A DNA stretch of 64,000 nucleotides from Hyphomicrobiales bacterium. GTDB lineage: Bacteria; Pseudomonadota; Alphaproteobacteria; Rhizobiales; Rhizobiaceae. Under the pieces are notes generated by a model that saw only the letters and a list, made by a program, of their open reading frames with translations, was not told the DNA's origin and did no database searches. Where the stretch lies: NCBI GenBank assembly GCA_900472395.1, contig UCHV01000011.1, forward strand, positions 81,806 to 145,805, read 5' to 3'. Positions 36,627 through 45,131 of this stretch are shown here, piece after piece. The stretch's first letter is position 1, and every line of letters begins with the position of its first letter. The position numbers were made by a program, and so were the translations under genes.

Positions 36627-37772
36627 ATGATCGAAACCACCGCTGCACTAGAAGAAGCCTGCTTGAAGCTGGCGCAATCGGAATTCATCACCATCGACAC
36701 GGAGTTCCTGCGGGAAACGACGTTCTGGCCGGAACTGTGCCTCATCCAGATGGCCAGCCCGGACCTCGAAGTCATCGTCGATCCGCTCGCCAAGGGCATT
36801 GATCTTGCGCCGTTCTTCGCGCTGATGGCCGACAGTTCGGTGGTGAAGGTTTTCCATGCCGCACGGCAGGATATCGAGATCATCCATCATCTCGGCAATC
36901 TCATTCCGCACCCGATCTTCGACACCCAGGTGGCCGCCATGGTCTGCGGGTTCGGCGACTCGATCTCCTACGATCAGCTCGTCAATCGCATCAAGGGCGT
37001 ACAGATCGACAAGTCGTCGCGCTTTACTGACTGGAGCCGCCGTCCGCTGACCGAAAAGCAGCTGGATTATGCCGCTGCCGACGTGACGCATCTGCGCGAC
37101 GTCTATCTGTCGCTCAAGGAACAGCTGGAACGCGAAAGCCGCGCCCTGTGGGTGAGCGAGGAAATGGCCGTGCTGGAAAGTGCGTCCACCTATGACATGC
37201 ACCCGGACGATGCCTGGCTGCGTCTGAAATCGCGCCTGCGCAAGCCGACCGAACTGGCAATCCTGAAATTCGTGGCCGCCTGGCGCGAACGCGAAGCGCG
37301 CAGCCGCAACGTGCCGCGCTCGCGCGTGTTGAAGGACGATGGAATTTTCGAGATCGCCCAGCAGCAGCCGAAGGATGCCGAGGCGCTTGGCCGCCTGCGC
37401 ACCATTCCCAAGGGCTGGGAACGGTCCGCGTCGGGTGCGGCAATCGTCGAGGCCGTCAATGCGGCACTTGCGCTTCCCAAGGCCGACATGCCGCATGCAC
37501 CGAAACATGTGCATGTGCCGGAAGGCACGGCGGCGGCCGTGGAACTCCTCAAGGTTCTCCTCAAGCTGGTTTCCGACCGCCAGGGCGTTGCCGCCAAGAT
37601 CATCGCCAATAGCGACGATCTGGAAAAGATTGCGGCGGAAGGCGAGAACGCCCAGGTGGGAGCGCTTTCCGGCTGGCGCCGTGACCTGTTCGGGGACGTG
37701 GCGCTGCGGCTGATCAATGGCGGCGTGGCACTGCGCTTCGTCGACAAGAAGGTCGAGGCGGTCGAACTCTAA
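36627..37772 (+). CDS. rnd: ribonuclease D
   Basis: A 381-residue 3'-5' exoribonuclease of the DEDD family that trims tRNA and other RNAs. The catalytic motif Asp-Glu pairs are visible: DTEFLRE in motif I, HAARQDIEI in motif II and DYAAADVTHLRDVY in motif III with its catalytic Asp. A C-terminal HRDC domain (about 205-285) completes the usual layout. The neighbours are the MFS gene upstream and the convergent toxin gene downstream. In rhizobia rnd often sits near aspS, as here. Confidence 0.93.
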   Translation: MIETTAALEEACLKLAQSEFITIDTEFLRETTFWPELCLIQMASPDLEVIVDPLAKGIDLAPFFALMADSSVVKVFHAARQDIEIIHHLGNLIPHPIFDTQVAAMVCGFGDSISYDQLVNRIKGVQIDKSSRFTDWSRRPLTEKQLDYAAADVTHLRDVYLSLKEQLERESRALWVSEEMAVLESASTYDMHPDDAWLRLKSRLRKPTELAILKFVAAWREREARSRNVPRSRVLKDDGIFEIAQQQPKDAEALGRLRTIPKGWERSASGAAIVEAVNAALALPKADMPHAPKHVHVPEGTAAAVELLKVLLKLVSDRQGVAAKIIANSDDLEKIAAEGENAQVGALSGWRRDLFGDVALRLINGGVALRFVDKKVEAVEL

Positions 37773-37778
37773 GGTCGC

Positions 37779-38198
37779 TTACATCATCCACGGATTGATG
37801 ACCGCCACGCCCGCCGCCTCGAACGGCCCGGTGTCTCGCGTTGCGACGGAAAAATGGTGCGACTGCGCGATGGCAGCGATCTGGCCGTCGGCAATGAGGA
37901 TTGAGAGACCTTTGGCGCGCGCCGTAGCGACAATGCGCCCATAGGACCGTGCAGCGGTTTCGTCGAAAGGCAGAATGCGGCCGGAGAACTGAAGTCCAAA
38001 CACAAGCTCCATATCGGCGCGCAAATCAGCCTTGCGCTTGCCTTCCGGCAAGATTTCAATTCCTTGCAACGCTTCGGCCAGACTGATGGCGGTCGTACAA
38101 AGAGTTCCGAGCACCTGTCTGTCGATCCAAGCCTTCACACCTGGATAAATGTCGCGTTTGGCTATTTCTGAAATGACATTCGTATCGAGAATGATCAT
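37779..38198 (-). CDS. PIN-domain toxin of the FitB/VapC type
   Basis: A 139-residue PIN-domain ribonuclease. The active-site acids are visible: Asp in MIILDTNVISE, Asp/Glu in the middle (LAEALQGIE) and Asp in the later IADGQIAA and ATRDTGPF. It forms a classic pair with the antitoxin starting five bases upstream (antitoxin first). Most likely it cleaves tRNA or rRNA, but the target is unknown. Convergent with rnd. Confidence 0.9.
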   Translation of the reverse strand: MIILDTNVISEIAKRDIYPGVKAWIDRQVLGTLCTTAISLAEALQGIEILPEGKRKADLRADMELVFGLQFSGRILPFDETAARSYGRIVATARAKGLSILIADGQIAAIAQSHHFSVATRDTGPFEAAGVAVINPWMM

Positions 38199-38203
38199 TC
38201 GAT

Positions 38204-38467
38204 TTAGTCGACCCAGGCAGGGGTCTGGTCGCGCGAAAATTCAATCTCTTCGAGTTCCGGATATTTTTCCCGTAGTTTTTGAAACGCTGCGATCAGCCCC
38301 TCCTCTGAAGGAGTAGGTTTCTGAATTGATGGCGACGCAATGACAGCAAGAGCTTGAGTCAAGATCCGCTCTGCCTCCGCTTCGGCGGTCGTACCGTTCT
38401 GCTCGGCGCGCGCCTCAAGCGCCCGGTTCGCCTCATCCGACAGATTTCTGATAGTAATCGCATTCAT
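38204..38467 (-). CDS. FitA/VapB-type antitoxin
   Basis: An 87-residue antitoxin: N-terminal ribbon-helix-helix DNA-binding part (NAITIRNLSDEANRALEARA) and a C-terminal acidic tail that would block the toxin (ELEEIEFSRDQTPAW). GGAGGTGC precedes the ATG at 38467. The antitoxin-toxin order and 5-base gap are typical of autoregulated pairs, where the antitoxin with the toxin represses its own promoter. Confidence 0.88.
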   Translation of the reverse strand: MNAITIRNLSDEANRALEARAEQNGTTAEAEAERILTQALAVIASPSIQKPTPSEEGLIAAFQKLREKYPELEEIEFSRDQTPAWVD

Positions 38468-38561
38468 GGCTGCACCTCCGATCCCTGCATGATCGACACC
38501 ATGAGAATAAGCGCCGACCAAACCCTTTGCAATCCGGCGTTTTTGAGGGGCCTGCGCCGGT

Positions 38562-38969
38562 TTACGGGTGCATCTTTGCGCCTTTGGTGATCTTGTCCAC
38601 GACCTTCTTGTCCGCCCTGAGCGCAATACCCACCAGCTTTGCGTCATCGGGTGAAAACTGCGCAAAGACCTCTCTGTTGGCAACGTCGTGGCCGGTGGAA
38701 AACATCTCTTCGATATAGGCTGATGTCATCACATCGCGCTCCAGCGAACGCCGGTGAATGGTGCGCAAAGTCTCCTGTTCGCCGACAAGCACCACCACGG
38801 GCTGGATGCTCATCGGATTGTAGACATGGCCCGCCGCATCCCGGTATGCTTCGCCGATGATTGCCGGCGATTGGGCGACGATGCCGCTGGTCAGAAAGGC
38901 GGTGACGTTGAGCTTCTGCCAGGTGGCGAGGTCATCGCGGATAACGATCGCGATCTTGGTGTCGAACAT
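38562..38969 (-). CDS. DUF2000-domain protein
   Basis: A 135-residue protein that starts FDTKIAIVIRDDLATWQKLN, the DUF2000 signature; this domain is related to peptidyl-tRNA hydrolase type 2 folds. No catalytic role has been proved. GGAG lies about 9 bases before the ATG at 38969. It is divergent from an AraC-type gene, whose likely target it is. Downstream lies the antitoxin gene, same strand, 94 bases away. Confidence 0.8.
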   Translation of the reverse strand: MFDTKIAIVIRDDLATWQKLNVTAFLTSGIVAQSPAIIGEAYRDAAGHVYNPMSIQPVVVLVGEQETLRTIHRRSLERDVMTSAYIEEMFSTGHDVANREVFAQFSPDDAKLVGIALRADKKVVDKITKGAKMHP

Positions 38970-39069
38970 GCGGGAAAACTCCGTTCGGGGTATCGAAAGA
39001 ACCGAACACCTAGCGCCGGATGTACCGGGCGGTCTTGAACGTTCGTGCAAGGCCGCTTTTGCCGACGGT

Positions 39070-39903
39070 ATGCGCATTGCCATGCCTTCGCGCGGGGTCG
39101 AACGCATCGAGGCGCGTTTTCACGGCAACGGTTTTTCGCCGCACCGGCACGACACCTATGCGCTGGGGCTGACACTGCATGGCGTGCAAACCTTTCGGTA
39201 TCGTGGCTCAGAACGTTTCAGCAATCCCGGCAATGTCATCGTGCTGCATCCCGATGAGGTGCATGATGGGGCTGCCGGCACCGAGGACGGCCTGATCTAC
39301 CGGATGATCTATCTGCCGCCCGACATGATCGGCGCTGTTGACGGGCACCGTACCGCCCTGCCCTTTATTGCCGATCCGGTTGTTGTCGATACCGGCCTTT
39401 GGCAGGCGCTTGCGGAGATCCTGAGCGACCTCGACGCGGAACCCGGCGAACTGATCATGGACGATGTGGTGATGCGGGTGGCTGCCGGCCTTTCCCGACA
39501 GGCAGGTCTGCCGCGCAAGATCATTACCACGGCATCGCGAATGGCGGTTCTGCGCGCCCGCGACTTCCTCGAAAGCCATTGCGCCGAACCGATCCGCTCC
39601 GAAGCGCTGGAAGCGGAAACCGGACTGGATCGTTATGAATTGGCGCGACAGTTTCGCCGACTGCTGGGCACCAGCCCGCATCGTTACCTCGTGATGCGCC
39701 GTCTGGAGCGGGCAAAACGGTCGATGGCGGCAGGTGGCAGATTGGCGGATGCGGCCGCCGATGCCGGGTTCGCCGATCAGGCCCATTTCACGCGGCATTT
39801 TCGCAAGGCTTTCGGCATGACTCCGGGGCGCTGGCTGGCCCTGTGCAATGGCGGACTTCAGACATCCGGTGATGGCGGGCGCGTCCGAACAACCCCTTTA
39901 TAA
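39070..39903 (+). CDS. AraC-family transcriptional regulator
   Basis: A 277-residue regulator: N-terminal cupin-like sensor (about 1-150, with HRHDTYALGLTL and HPDEVHDG) and a C-terminal AraC DNA-binding domain (about 175-270) with two helix-turn-helix motifs (LEAETGLDRYELARQFRRLL; AADAGFADQAHFTRHFRKAFG). The true start is uncertain: an in-frame ATG at 38968 would overlap the start of the divergent DUF2000 gene, leaving no promoter room, so the ATG at 39070 is used although no strong binding site precedes it. Confidence 0.85.
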   Translation: MRIAMPSRGVERIEARFHGNGFSPHRHDTYALGLTLHGVQTFRYRGSERFSNPGNVIVLHPDEVHDGAAGTEDGLIYRMIYLPPDMIGAVDGHRTALPFIADPVVVDTGLWQALAEILSDLDAEPGELIMDDVVMRVAAGLSRQAGLPRKIITTASRMAVLRARDFLESHCAEPIRSEALEAETGLDRYELARQFRRLLGTSPHRYLVMRRLERAKRSMAAGGRLADAAADAGFADQAHFTRHFRKAFGMTPGRWLALCNGGLQTSGDGGRVRTTPL

Positions 39904-40019
39904 GCCACTCGAAATCGAGCCATAAAACCTTCATCGATCTGTCAAATGGCGATCACCTGAGCGTCATCCGGAGCGCGTAATCGGAGCATGTGTCCGAGAC
40001 CCAACCGACAGGTGATGCC

Positions 40020-41375
40020 ATGAACCGACTTCTCCTCAGCACTGTTGCCCTTGCCGCTCTTTTCACCGGAACCGCTTTTGCCGATGACAAGGAATTTCCG
40101 GCGAAGCTCGCCGGCCAGGCCATCCTGCCGGCCAATACTTTGACCCCCGCCCCTTCCGATGCGCCGGACTTCCTCAAAACCTCCGGCAAGTTCACCACGC
40201 CGGGCAAACGCATCGAAAAGCTCGGCACCGTTGACGGCAAGGACGGCGCTCGCGTGACCGACGTCAAGCTGCCGCTCGATGGCCAGCCGATCCAGGGTTT
40301 TTCCGGCATCAAGACCATGGCAGACGGCACGTTCTGGACGCTGTCGGACAACGGTTTCGGGTCCAAGGCAAATTCTTCGGACGCCATGCTCTTCCTGCAT
40401 CAGGTCAAGCTGGACTGGGCGAGCAACAAGGTAGAGGTGGTCAAGAACCTCTTCCTTTCCGACCCGAACAAGATCGCTCCTTTCCCGATCACCATGGAAG
40501 GAACGCAGAAACGATACCTGACCGGTGCTGACTTCGACATCGAATCGATCCAGCCGGTGGCCGATGGTTTCTGGCTTGGCGAAGAATTTGGTCCGTATCT
40601 GATCAAGGTCGATGCGCTGGGGCAGCTGACCGATGTCATACCGACGGCCGTCGACGGCAAGCCGGTCAAGTCTCCCGACAATCAGACGCTGTCCGTACCG
40701 GCCAATCCGACGGCAAAGATGCCGGTTTTCAACCTGAAGCGCTCCGGCGGGTATGAAGGCCTGGCCATGTCCAAGGATGGCTCCAAGCTTTACGGCCTTC
40801 TGGAAGGCCCGCTCTATCTCGAGGACGGCAAGGTCGAACAGGCTGATGGCGCGACGGCCCTGCGCGTCATCGAATTCGACATCGCCTCCAAGGCATGGAC
40901 CGGCCGTACATGGCTTTATCCGCTGGCAGAAAAAGGCGTGGCCATCGGCGATTTCAACATGATCGACGAGACCACCGCCCTGGTGATCGAACGCGACAAC
41001 GGCGCAGGCACCAAGGACAAGGCTTGCGCCGACCCGAAACAGCCGAAACCCGATTGCTTCGATGCCCCGGCCGAACTGAAGCGCGTCTACAAGATCGAGA
41101 TGAGCGACGCCAATGTTGGCAAGGCCGTACGCAAGATCGGTTATATCGATCTGATGAACATCAAGGACCCGGACAACAAGAAAAAGGCCGGTTCGAAAGA
41201 TGGCGTCTACGACATGCCGTTCGTGACCATCGAGAATGTCGACGTTGTCGATGCCACACATATCGTCATCGGCAACGACAACAACCTGCCGTTCTCGGCC
41301 GGTCGCGCCGTCGACAAGGCAGATGACAACGAATTCAGCCTGCTGGAAGTGGGCGAGTTTTTGTCGGCGAAGTAA
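40020..41375 (+). CDS. esterase-like phytase-family protein
   Basis: A 451-residue exported protein (signal peptide about 1-21, LLLSTVALAALFTGTAFA). The mature part is a beta-propeller-like repeat protein with the phytase-like esterase signature: FSGIKTMADGTFWTLSDNG, FDIESIQPVADGFWLGEEFGPYLIKVD and YEGLAMSKDGSKLYGLLEG. AGGTGA lies before the ATG. Substrate (phosphoester or other) is not determinable from sequence. Confidence 0.85.
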   Translation: MNRLLLSTVALAALFTGTAFADDKEFPAKLAGQAILPANTLTPAPSDAPDFLKTSGKFTTPGKRIEKLGTVDGKDGARVTDVKLPLDGQPIQGFSGIKTMADGTFWTLSDNGFGSKANSSDAMLFLHQVKLDWASNKVEVVKNLFLSDPNKIAPFPITMEGTQKRYLTGADFDIESIQPVADGFWLGEEFGPYLIKVDALGQLTDVIPTAVDGKPVKSPDNQTLSVPANPTAKMPVFNLKRSGGYEGLAMSKDGSKLYGLLEGPLYLEDGKVEQADGATALRVIEFDIASKAWTGRTWLYPLAEKGVAIGDFNMIDETTALVIERDNGAGTKDKACADPKQPKPDCFDAPAELKRVYKIEMSDANVGKAVRKIGYIDLMNIKDPDNKKKAGSKDGVYDMPFVTIENVDVVDATHIVIGNDNNLPFSAGRAVDKADDNEFSLLEVGEFLSAK

Positions 41376-41388
41376 ATAGTCGAAAAGG

Positions 41389-41410
41389 GCGCCGGCAATA
41401 GTACCGGCGC
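41389..41410. terminator. hairpin between convergent genes
   Basis: GCGCCGG / CCGGCGC, an 8-base loop, 14 bases past the phytase-like gene stop. On the minus strand CCTTTTCGAC follows, so it can act for the convergent secreted-protein gene as well. No long T-run on the plus side. Confidence 0.5.
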
Positions 41411-41417
41411 TCCCCAA

Positions 41418-41909
41418 TTACTGTTTAGCCTTCACGCAGATATCAGCCTTCACGTTGCAACTTACGTGCCCAACCGTGGCACCAAATCCACTGCCGCTGT
41501 GGCAGTAAAGCCTTATTTTAACTCCCCGCTGAACGATGACGTCATCTTCCTCACGAAGAACGACGACGTCGGGTTTATGCACGGACCAACCTTTTTCGCC
41601 GCCGGTGGTACCTCCCGCGATAATAGCAAATCCGTTCGGCACATCACCATCAGTCATGACCGCGGACGCGGCCCCGCCTGCCCATTTACCGCCAACCTGT
41701 CGATAATCCTGATTGATTTTCAGCCTGACCGGAAGTGCAACTGTCACCTCTACCGCGGGAACCTTAGCCTCTCGATTATTTTGGGAATCCTCCTTATAGG
41801 CCTGTCCGACATACGTCATTCCTGTGGGGCAAACACTCTGAGCCATTCCCTCGGTCACCGACAGCAGAGAAACAGCGCAAGCAACCCAGCAGATATTCAT
41901 GATTTTCAT
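41418..41909 (-). CDS. hypothetical secreted Cys-containing protein
   Basis: A 163-residue protein with a signal peptide (MKIMNICWVACAVSLLSV, cleavage near MAQS). The mature chain has four cysteines that could form two disulfides (CPTGM near the start; LYCHSGSG, VSCNV and DICV near the end) and many Gly, Val and Asp residues, consistent with a small beta-sandwich. GGAGG lies 5 bases before the ATG at 41909. No family recognised. The surrounding region is more AT-rich than the housekeeping genes, which may mean it was acquired. Confidence 0.65.
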   Translation of the reverse strand: MKIMNICWVACAVSLLSVTEGMAQSVCPTGMTYVGQAYKEDSQNNREAKVPAVEVTVALPVRLKINQDYRQVGGKWAGGAASAVMTDGDVPNGFAIIAGGTTGGEKGWSVHKPDVVVLREEDDVIVQRGVKIRLYCHSGSGFGATVGHVSCNVKADICVKAKQ

Positions 41910-42224
41910 CTGACCCTCCAAGCTCGATAAAGGTGATTTATGATTACATTTAACCGGATATCAACCTTCCTATACCGCCGGTTTACGTAATTAACCTGGT
42001 ATATAAACTCCGCCATCCATCCCCCCGCCGCCTTCAATTTCGGTCCAACGAATAAACTGCTCGATATAAGATAAGGCGTAGCTACGCCGGCTGATGTCGG
42101 CCCAGATCGTTGGCAAGTTCGTCGCTCGCTATTTTTTTCGTATTCCCGGAGAATATTTGTCGGCCTGTCTGATTGCCGTGCGTCCTAGGGCCAGTGCAAT
42201 GGTTCGAAACAGGAGGAGATGACC
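41910..42224. other. AT-rich intergenic region, no gene seen
   Basis: About 315 bases between divergent genes. It contains AT-rich runs (for example GTAATTAACC near 41987 and CTATTTTTTTCG near 42128) and no convincing frame on either strand. A CTAGG at 42185-42189 and no obvious repeat were noted. It probably carries promoters for the secreted-protein gene and the SRPBCC gene. Confidence 0.45.
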
Positions 42225-42668
42225 ATGCCCAGCACAATCAAATTGCATCGCGTTTTCACAACCAGCCCCGACAAAGTGTATCGCGCCTTTATCGAGGCGG
42301 ACGCCTTGGCCAAATGGCTGCCACCGAACGGTTTCACCTGCACCGTGCATCATCTCGAGGGAAAAGTGGGGGGCGCATTCAGGATGTCGTTCCGCAATTT
42401 CACCACCGGCCACAGCCATGCCTTTGGCGGTGAGTTTCTGGACCTCGTTCCAGGCGAGCGCGTGCGTTACACGGACTCCTTCGACGATCCGAACCTGCCC
42501 GGCACGATGGAGGTTACGGTTACCCTGAAAAAGGTTTCGGTTGGAACGGAGATCGACATAACCCAGGCAGGAGTTCCCGATCTCATTCCGGCCGAGGCCT
42601 GCTATCTGGGTTGGCAGGAATCGTTGCGAAACCTGGCGAAACTGGTCGAACCCGAGATCGACCAGTAG
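42225..42668 (+). CDS. SRPBCC/AHSA1-family protein
   Basis: A 147-residue protein of the START-like AHSA1 fold, which binds hydrophobic ligands or acts as a co-chaperone-like factor. The family opening PDKVYRAFIEADALAKWLPP and the end ACYLGWQESLRNLAKLVE are clear. AGGAGG lies 8 bases before the ATG at 42225 (the ATG at 42219 is too close). Function in this organism unknown. Confidence 0.9.
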   Translation: MPSTIKLHRVFTTSPDKVYRAFIEADALAKWLPPNGFTCTVHHLEGKVGGAFRMSFRNFTTGHSHAFGGEFLDLVPGERVRYTDSFDDPNLPGTMEVTVTLKKVSVGTEIDITQAGVPDLIPAEACYLGWQESLRNLAKLVEPEIDQ

Positions 42669-42729
42669 GATTGGCCTGCGGGGTGATCGTGGCACGGCCA
42701 CCCCATCAACCCTCTTTCAACACCAACTT

Positions 42730-43452
42730 TCAACCGAGCCGCCGCTCCGCCGCCGCTTGGGGTGCGGAGCCGATATTCTCCAAGACGGGCATCAATGCAG
42801 CAACGTTGGTCAGGCGGCTCAGCATCGGGTCATGACCGGTCATACGCGCCTCATGGTCGGCTATGCTGACACGATGGCCTCTCCATTTCTCCACACAGCC
42901 GTGAAAATTGCCGGCATCCGCCTGGACATTCAGCGCCTTCCAACTCCAGAAGGCGGCAAGAATGGCGGGCTGGTGTCTTGCTTCCGCAGCCAGTTCGGGA
43001 CGGTTGATCAGATCGAGCCCGCAGCGTTCACCGACTTGCCAATATTCTTCGCGGCCGATGATTTGCGGACCGCCGCGCCCGATGAAACGGGAACCATCGC
43101 CGGTTCCGTGTCCATTGCCCATGCAGTCGCCATAGATGTCGTCGATCGCCTTCTTCTGCCAGCCATAGCCGGTGCCATAGGCCTTACGAACGGCAGCAGC
43201 ATCCGTAAAACGTCCGGGCCAGGTCTTGGCGACCCCTTCGGCGGAATAATAAATGTTTTCCGTCAGGTTTTTGAGGGTAAAGCCCCCGCACTCATGCTTT
43301 ACATTGGCAAGCGCGAAAGCGAGCCGGGTGCGTGTTCGCGTGAGGCCCGCCGCAGCCAGAAGCGGCGCTCCATCGACAAATGCCTGAATGACCTCACGCG
43401 AGGCTCGCGGAAATATCGCGCACCAATCTGCCTCCCGCAGCAGCAGCATCAT
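42730..43452 (-). CDS. GH19 chitinase/endolysin-like protein
   Basis: A 240-residue glycoside hydrolase family 19 enzyme of the type found in phage endolysins. Signatures are the catalytic Glu in NVKHECGGF, ENIYYSAEGVAKTWPGRF and RGGPQIIGREEYW (the GRG-Q-GRxxY type motif in which the family more often shows Y-I-Q-L-T). No signal peptide is present, so it would need a holin or lysis to leave the cell; no holin or other phage gene is adjacent. Start at 43452 is inferred; the binding site is weak. Confidence 0.8.
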   Translation of the reverse strand: MMLLLREADWCAIFPRASREVIQAFVDGAPLLAAAGLTRTRTRLAFALANVKHECGGFTLKNLTENIYYSAEGVAKTWPGRFTDAAAVRKAYGTGYGWQKKAIDDIYGDCMGNGHGTGDGSRFIGRGGPQIIGREEYWQVGERCGLDLINRPELAAEARHQPAILAAFWSWKALNVQADAGNFHGCVEKWRGHRVSIADHEARMTGHDPMLSRLTNVAALMPVLENIGSAPQAAAERRLG

Positions 43453-43590
43453 TTTCGTCTGTACCCCAACACAATAAATGTGACAGTAGCACGGATTATT
43501 TCTGGTTGCGATATTATTTTTGAAACATCTTATACGCGACAATCCGGTCGGCCGATTATCGTACGGTCAGCCGCGAAATGGCTGTCCGCC

Positions 43591-45111
43591 TTATTCGTAG
43601 CGGAAAGCCAGCCGTTTGCCGGTCAATTTTGCCAGCTGCTGCAGCCGTCCATCCAGACGCTCACCGGCAAAATCGCGGTACTCGTGTGGCACGACGAATT
43701 CCAGATCGATATCCGACTGCGCGGAGGACCGGAAACTCAAGTGGTTGACGACGCCCGGCATGGATGCCGAGAAAAGATAGACCACCCGCAACAGACCACC
43801 GAGAAGCTTTGCCAATTCCAGCAGACGCGGTGTGCCGATGGCGGCAAGCGGGCCTGTGGCACCGTTATCGCTCAGGCCTTCGAAACGGTAATAATTGGCA
43901 AGCGCGATATAGGCGCGGCCGGCATGGGTGATGCCGGTAAACGATGAATGCGCGATGATGTTGAGCGCCTGCAGGCCGCGATAATCCGGATGCGCGCGCC
44001 AGCTGATATCGGCCAGCAGGCAGGCTGCCCGGCGGTAACGGCTTTCCTCGTCGCTTTCGTCTATGCCGAAGACAGGCACCATACGCCCGGTCCATTCCGC
44101 CAGTTCGCGCGCATGTTCGGGCGAACGGGCGCGCAGGATGGCGAGCTGATCGGCAGCGACCAGCAAAGGATCCGACGCCTTGTCTTCCGGCGACAGTTTC
44201 GAATAGAGGTAACCTTCGCGCACCCCTTGTGCCGAGACGATGATGCGCGACGGTTTCATCACCGCCAGCACTTCCTGCATGGCAACGGCGCCGAAAGGCA
44301 AAAGTGCGCGGCGGTTTTTGGAAACCGCTTGCCAGGCCGGGCTCTTGGCCGCAGTGCCGTCGACGATTTCCTTGAGGAAAGCCTGCATTTCCGATAGCGG
44401 CAGTTCGTAACCCTGCATCATGTGCAGCGGATAACCGCGCAATTCCATGTGCAGCTTGGCGATGTTGCGCCATGTGCCGCCGACCGCATAGAAGGTACGC
44501 CCCTCGCCCCTGGAAAGCAGCTTGGCCGAGCGAACCTGAGCACGAGCGAAGGCCCGGGCCTTGGCGATCGATCCGCCGGAATATTCAGACAGGCGCAGAC
44601 CGCCGAGCGGCAGAGTGATACCCTTGCCGAGTTCGTGGTCGTGAATATCGATCAATTCCAGCGAGCCGCCGCCAAGATCGCCTGCAATGCCATCCGCATG
44701 GTGGAAACCGCTGGTGACGCCGAGCGCCGAATAATAGGCCTCTTCCTCACCGGAGAGCACATGTGCCTCCTGCCCGAGAATGTCTTCGACATCGCGGATG
44801 AAATCCGGACCATTGGAGGCTTCACGGGCGGCCGCAGTGGCCAGAACGTAGATTTCCTTGGCGCCAGCCTGCAGCGACAATGCCTTGAAACGCCGAAGCG
44901 CAGCAAGCGCGCGCTCGACCGCTTCCGGATCCATACGCCCACTCGAACCGAGCCCCTTGCCGAGCCCACACAACACCTTTTCATTAAAAAGGGTCGTCGG
45001 CGCGCGCGAGAGGCCTTCATAGATGACGACGCGAACCGAATTCGAGCCGATATCGATAACGGAAACAGGAGCGCTACCTTGGACGCGCCCCTGAGCTTCT
45101 GTTCGTACCAT
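43591..45111 (-). CDS. ppx: exopolyphosphatase
   Basis: A 506-residue Ppx/GppA phosphatase that removes terminal phosphates from polyphosphate (or converts pppGpp). Actin-like phosphate-binding motifs are visible: VIDIGSNSVRVVIYEG in the first domain and GDLGGGSLELIDI in the second, plus an HD-like C-terminal part. It lies 20 bases after ppk on the same strand, so polyphosphate synthesis and breakdown are encoded together. Confidence 0.93.
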   Translation of the reverse strand: MVRTEAQGRVQGSAPVSVIDIGSNSVRVVIYEGLSRAPTTLFNEKVLCGLGKGLGSSGRMDPEAVERALAALRRFKALSLQAGAKEIYVLATAAAREASNGPDFIRDVEDILGQEAHVLSGEEEAYYSALGVTSGFHHADGIAGDLGGGSLELIDIHDHELGKGITLPLGGLRLSEYSGGSIAKARAFARAQVRSAKLLSRGEGRTFYAVGGTWRNIAKLHMELRGYPLHMMQGYELPLSEMQAFLKEIVDGTAAKSPAWQAVSKNRRALLPFGAVAMQEVLAVMKPSRIIVSAQGVREGYLYSKLSPEDKASDPLLVAADQLAILRARSPEHARELAEWTGRMVPVFGIDESDEESRYRRAACLLADISWRAHPDYRGLQALNIIAHSSFTGITHAGRAYIALANYYRFEGLSDNGATGPLAAIGTPRLLELAKLLGGLLRVVYLFSASMPGVVNHLSFRSSAQSDIDLEFVVPHEYRDFAGERLDGRLQQLAKLTGKRLAFRYE

Positions 45112-45131
45112 GCGAGCCTATAAGTTGGGCC

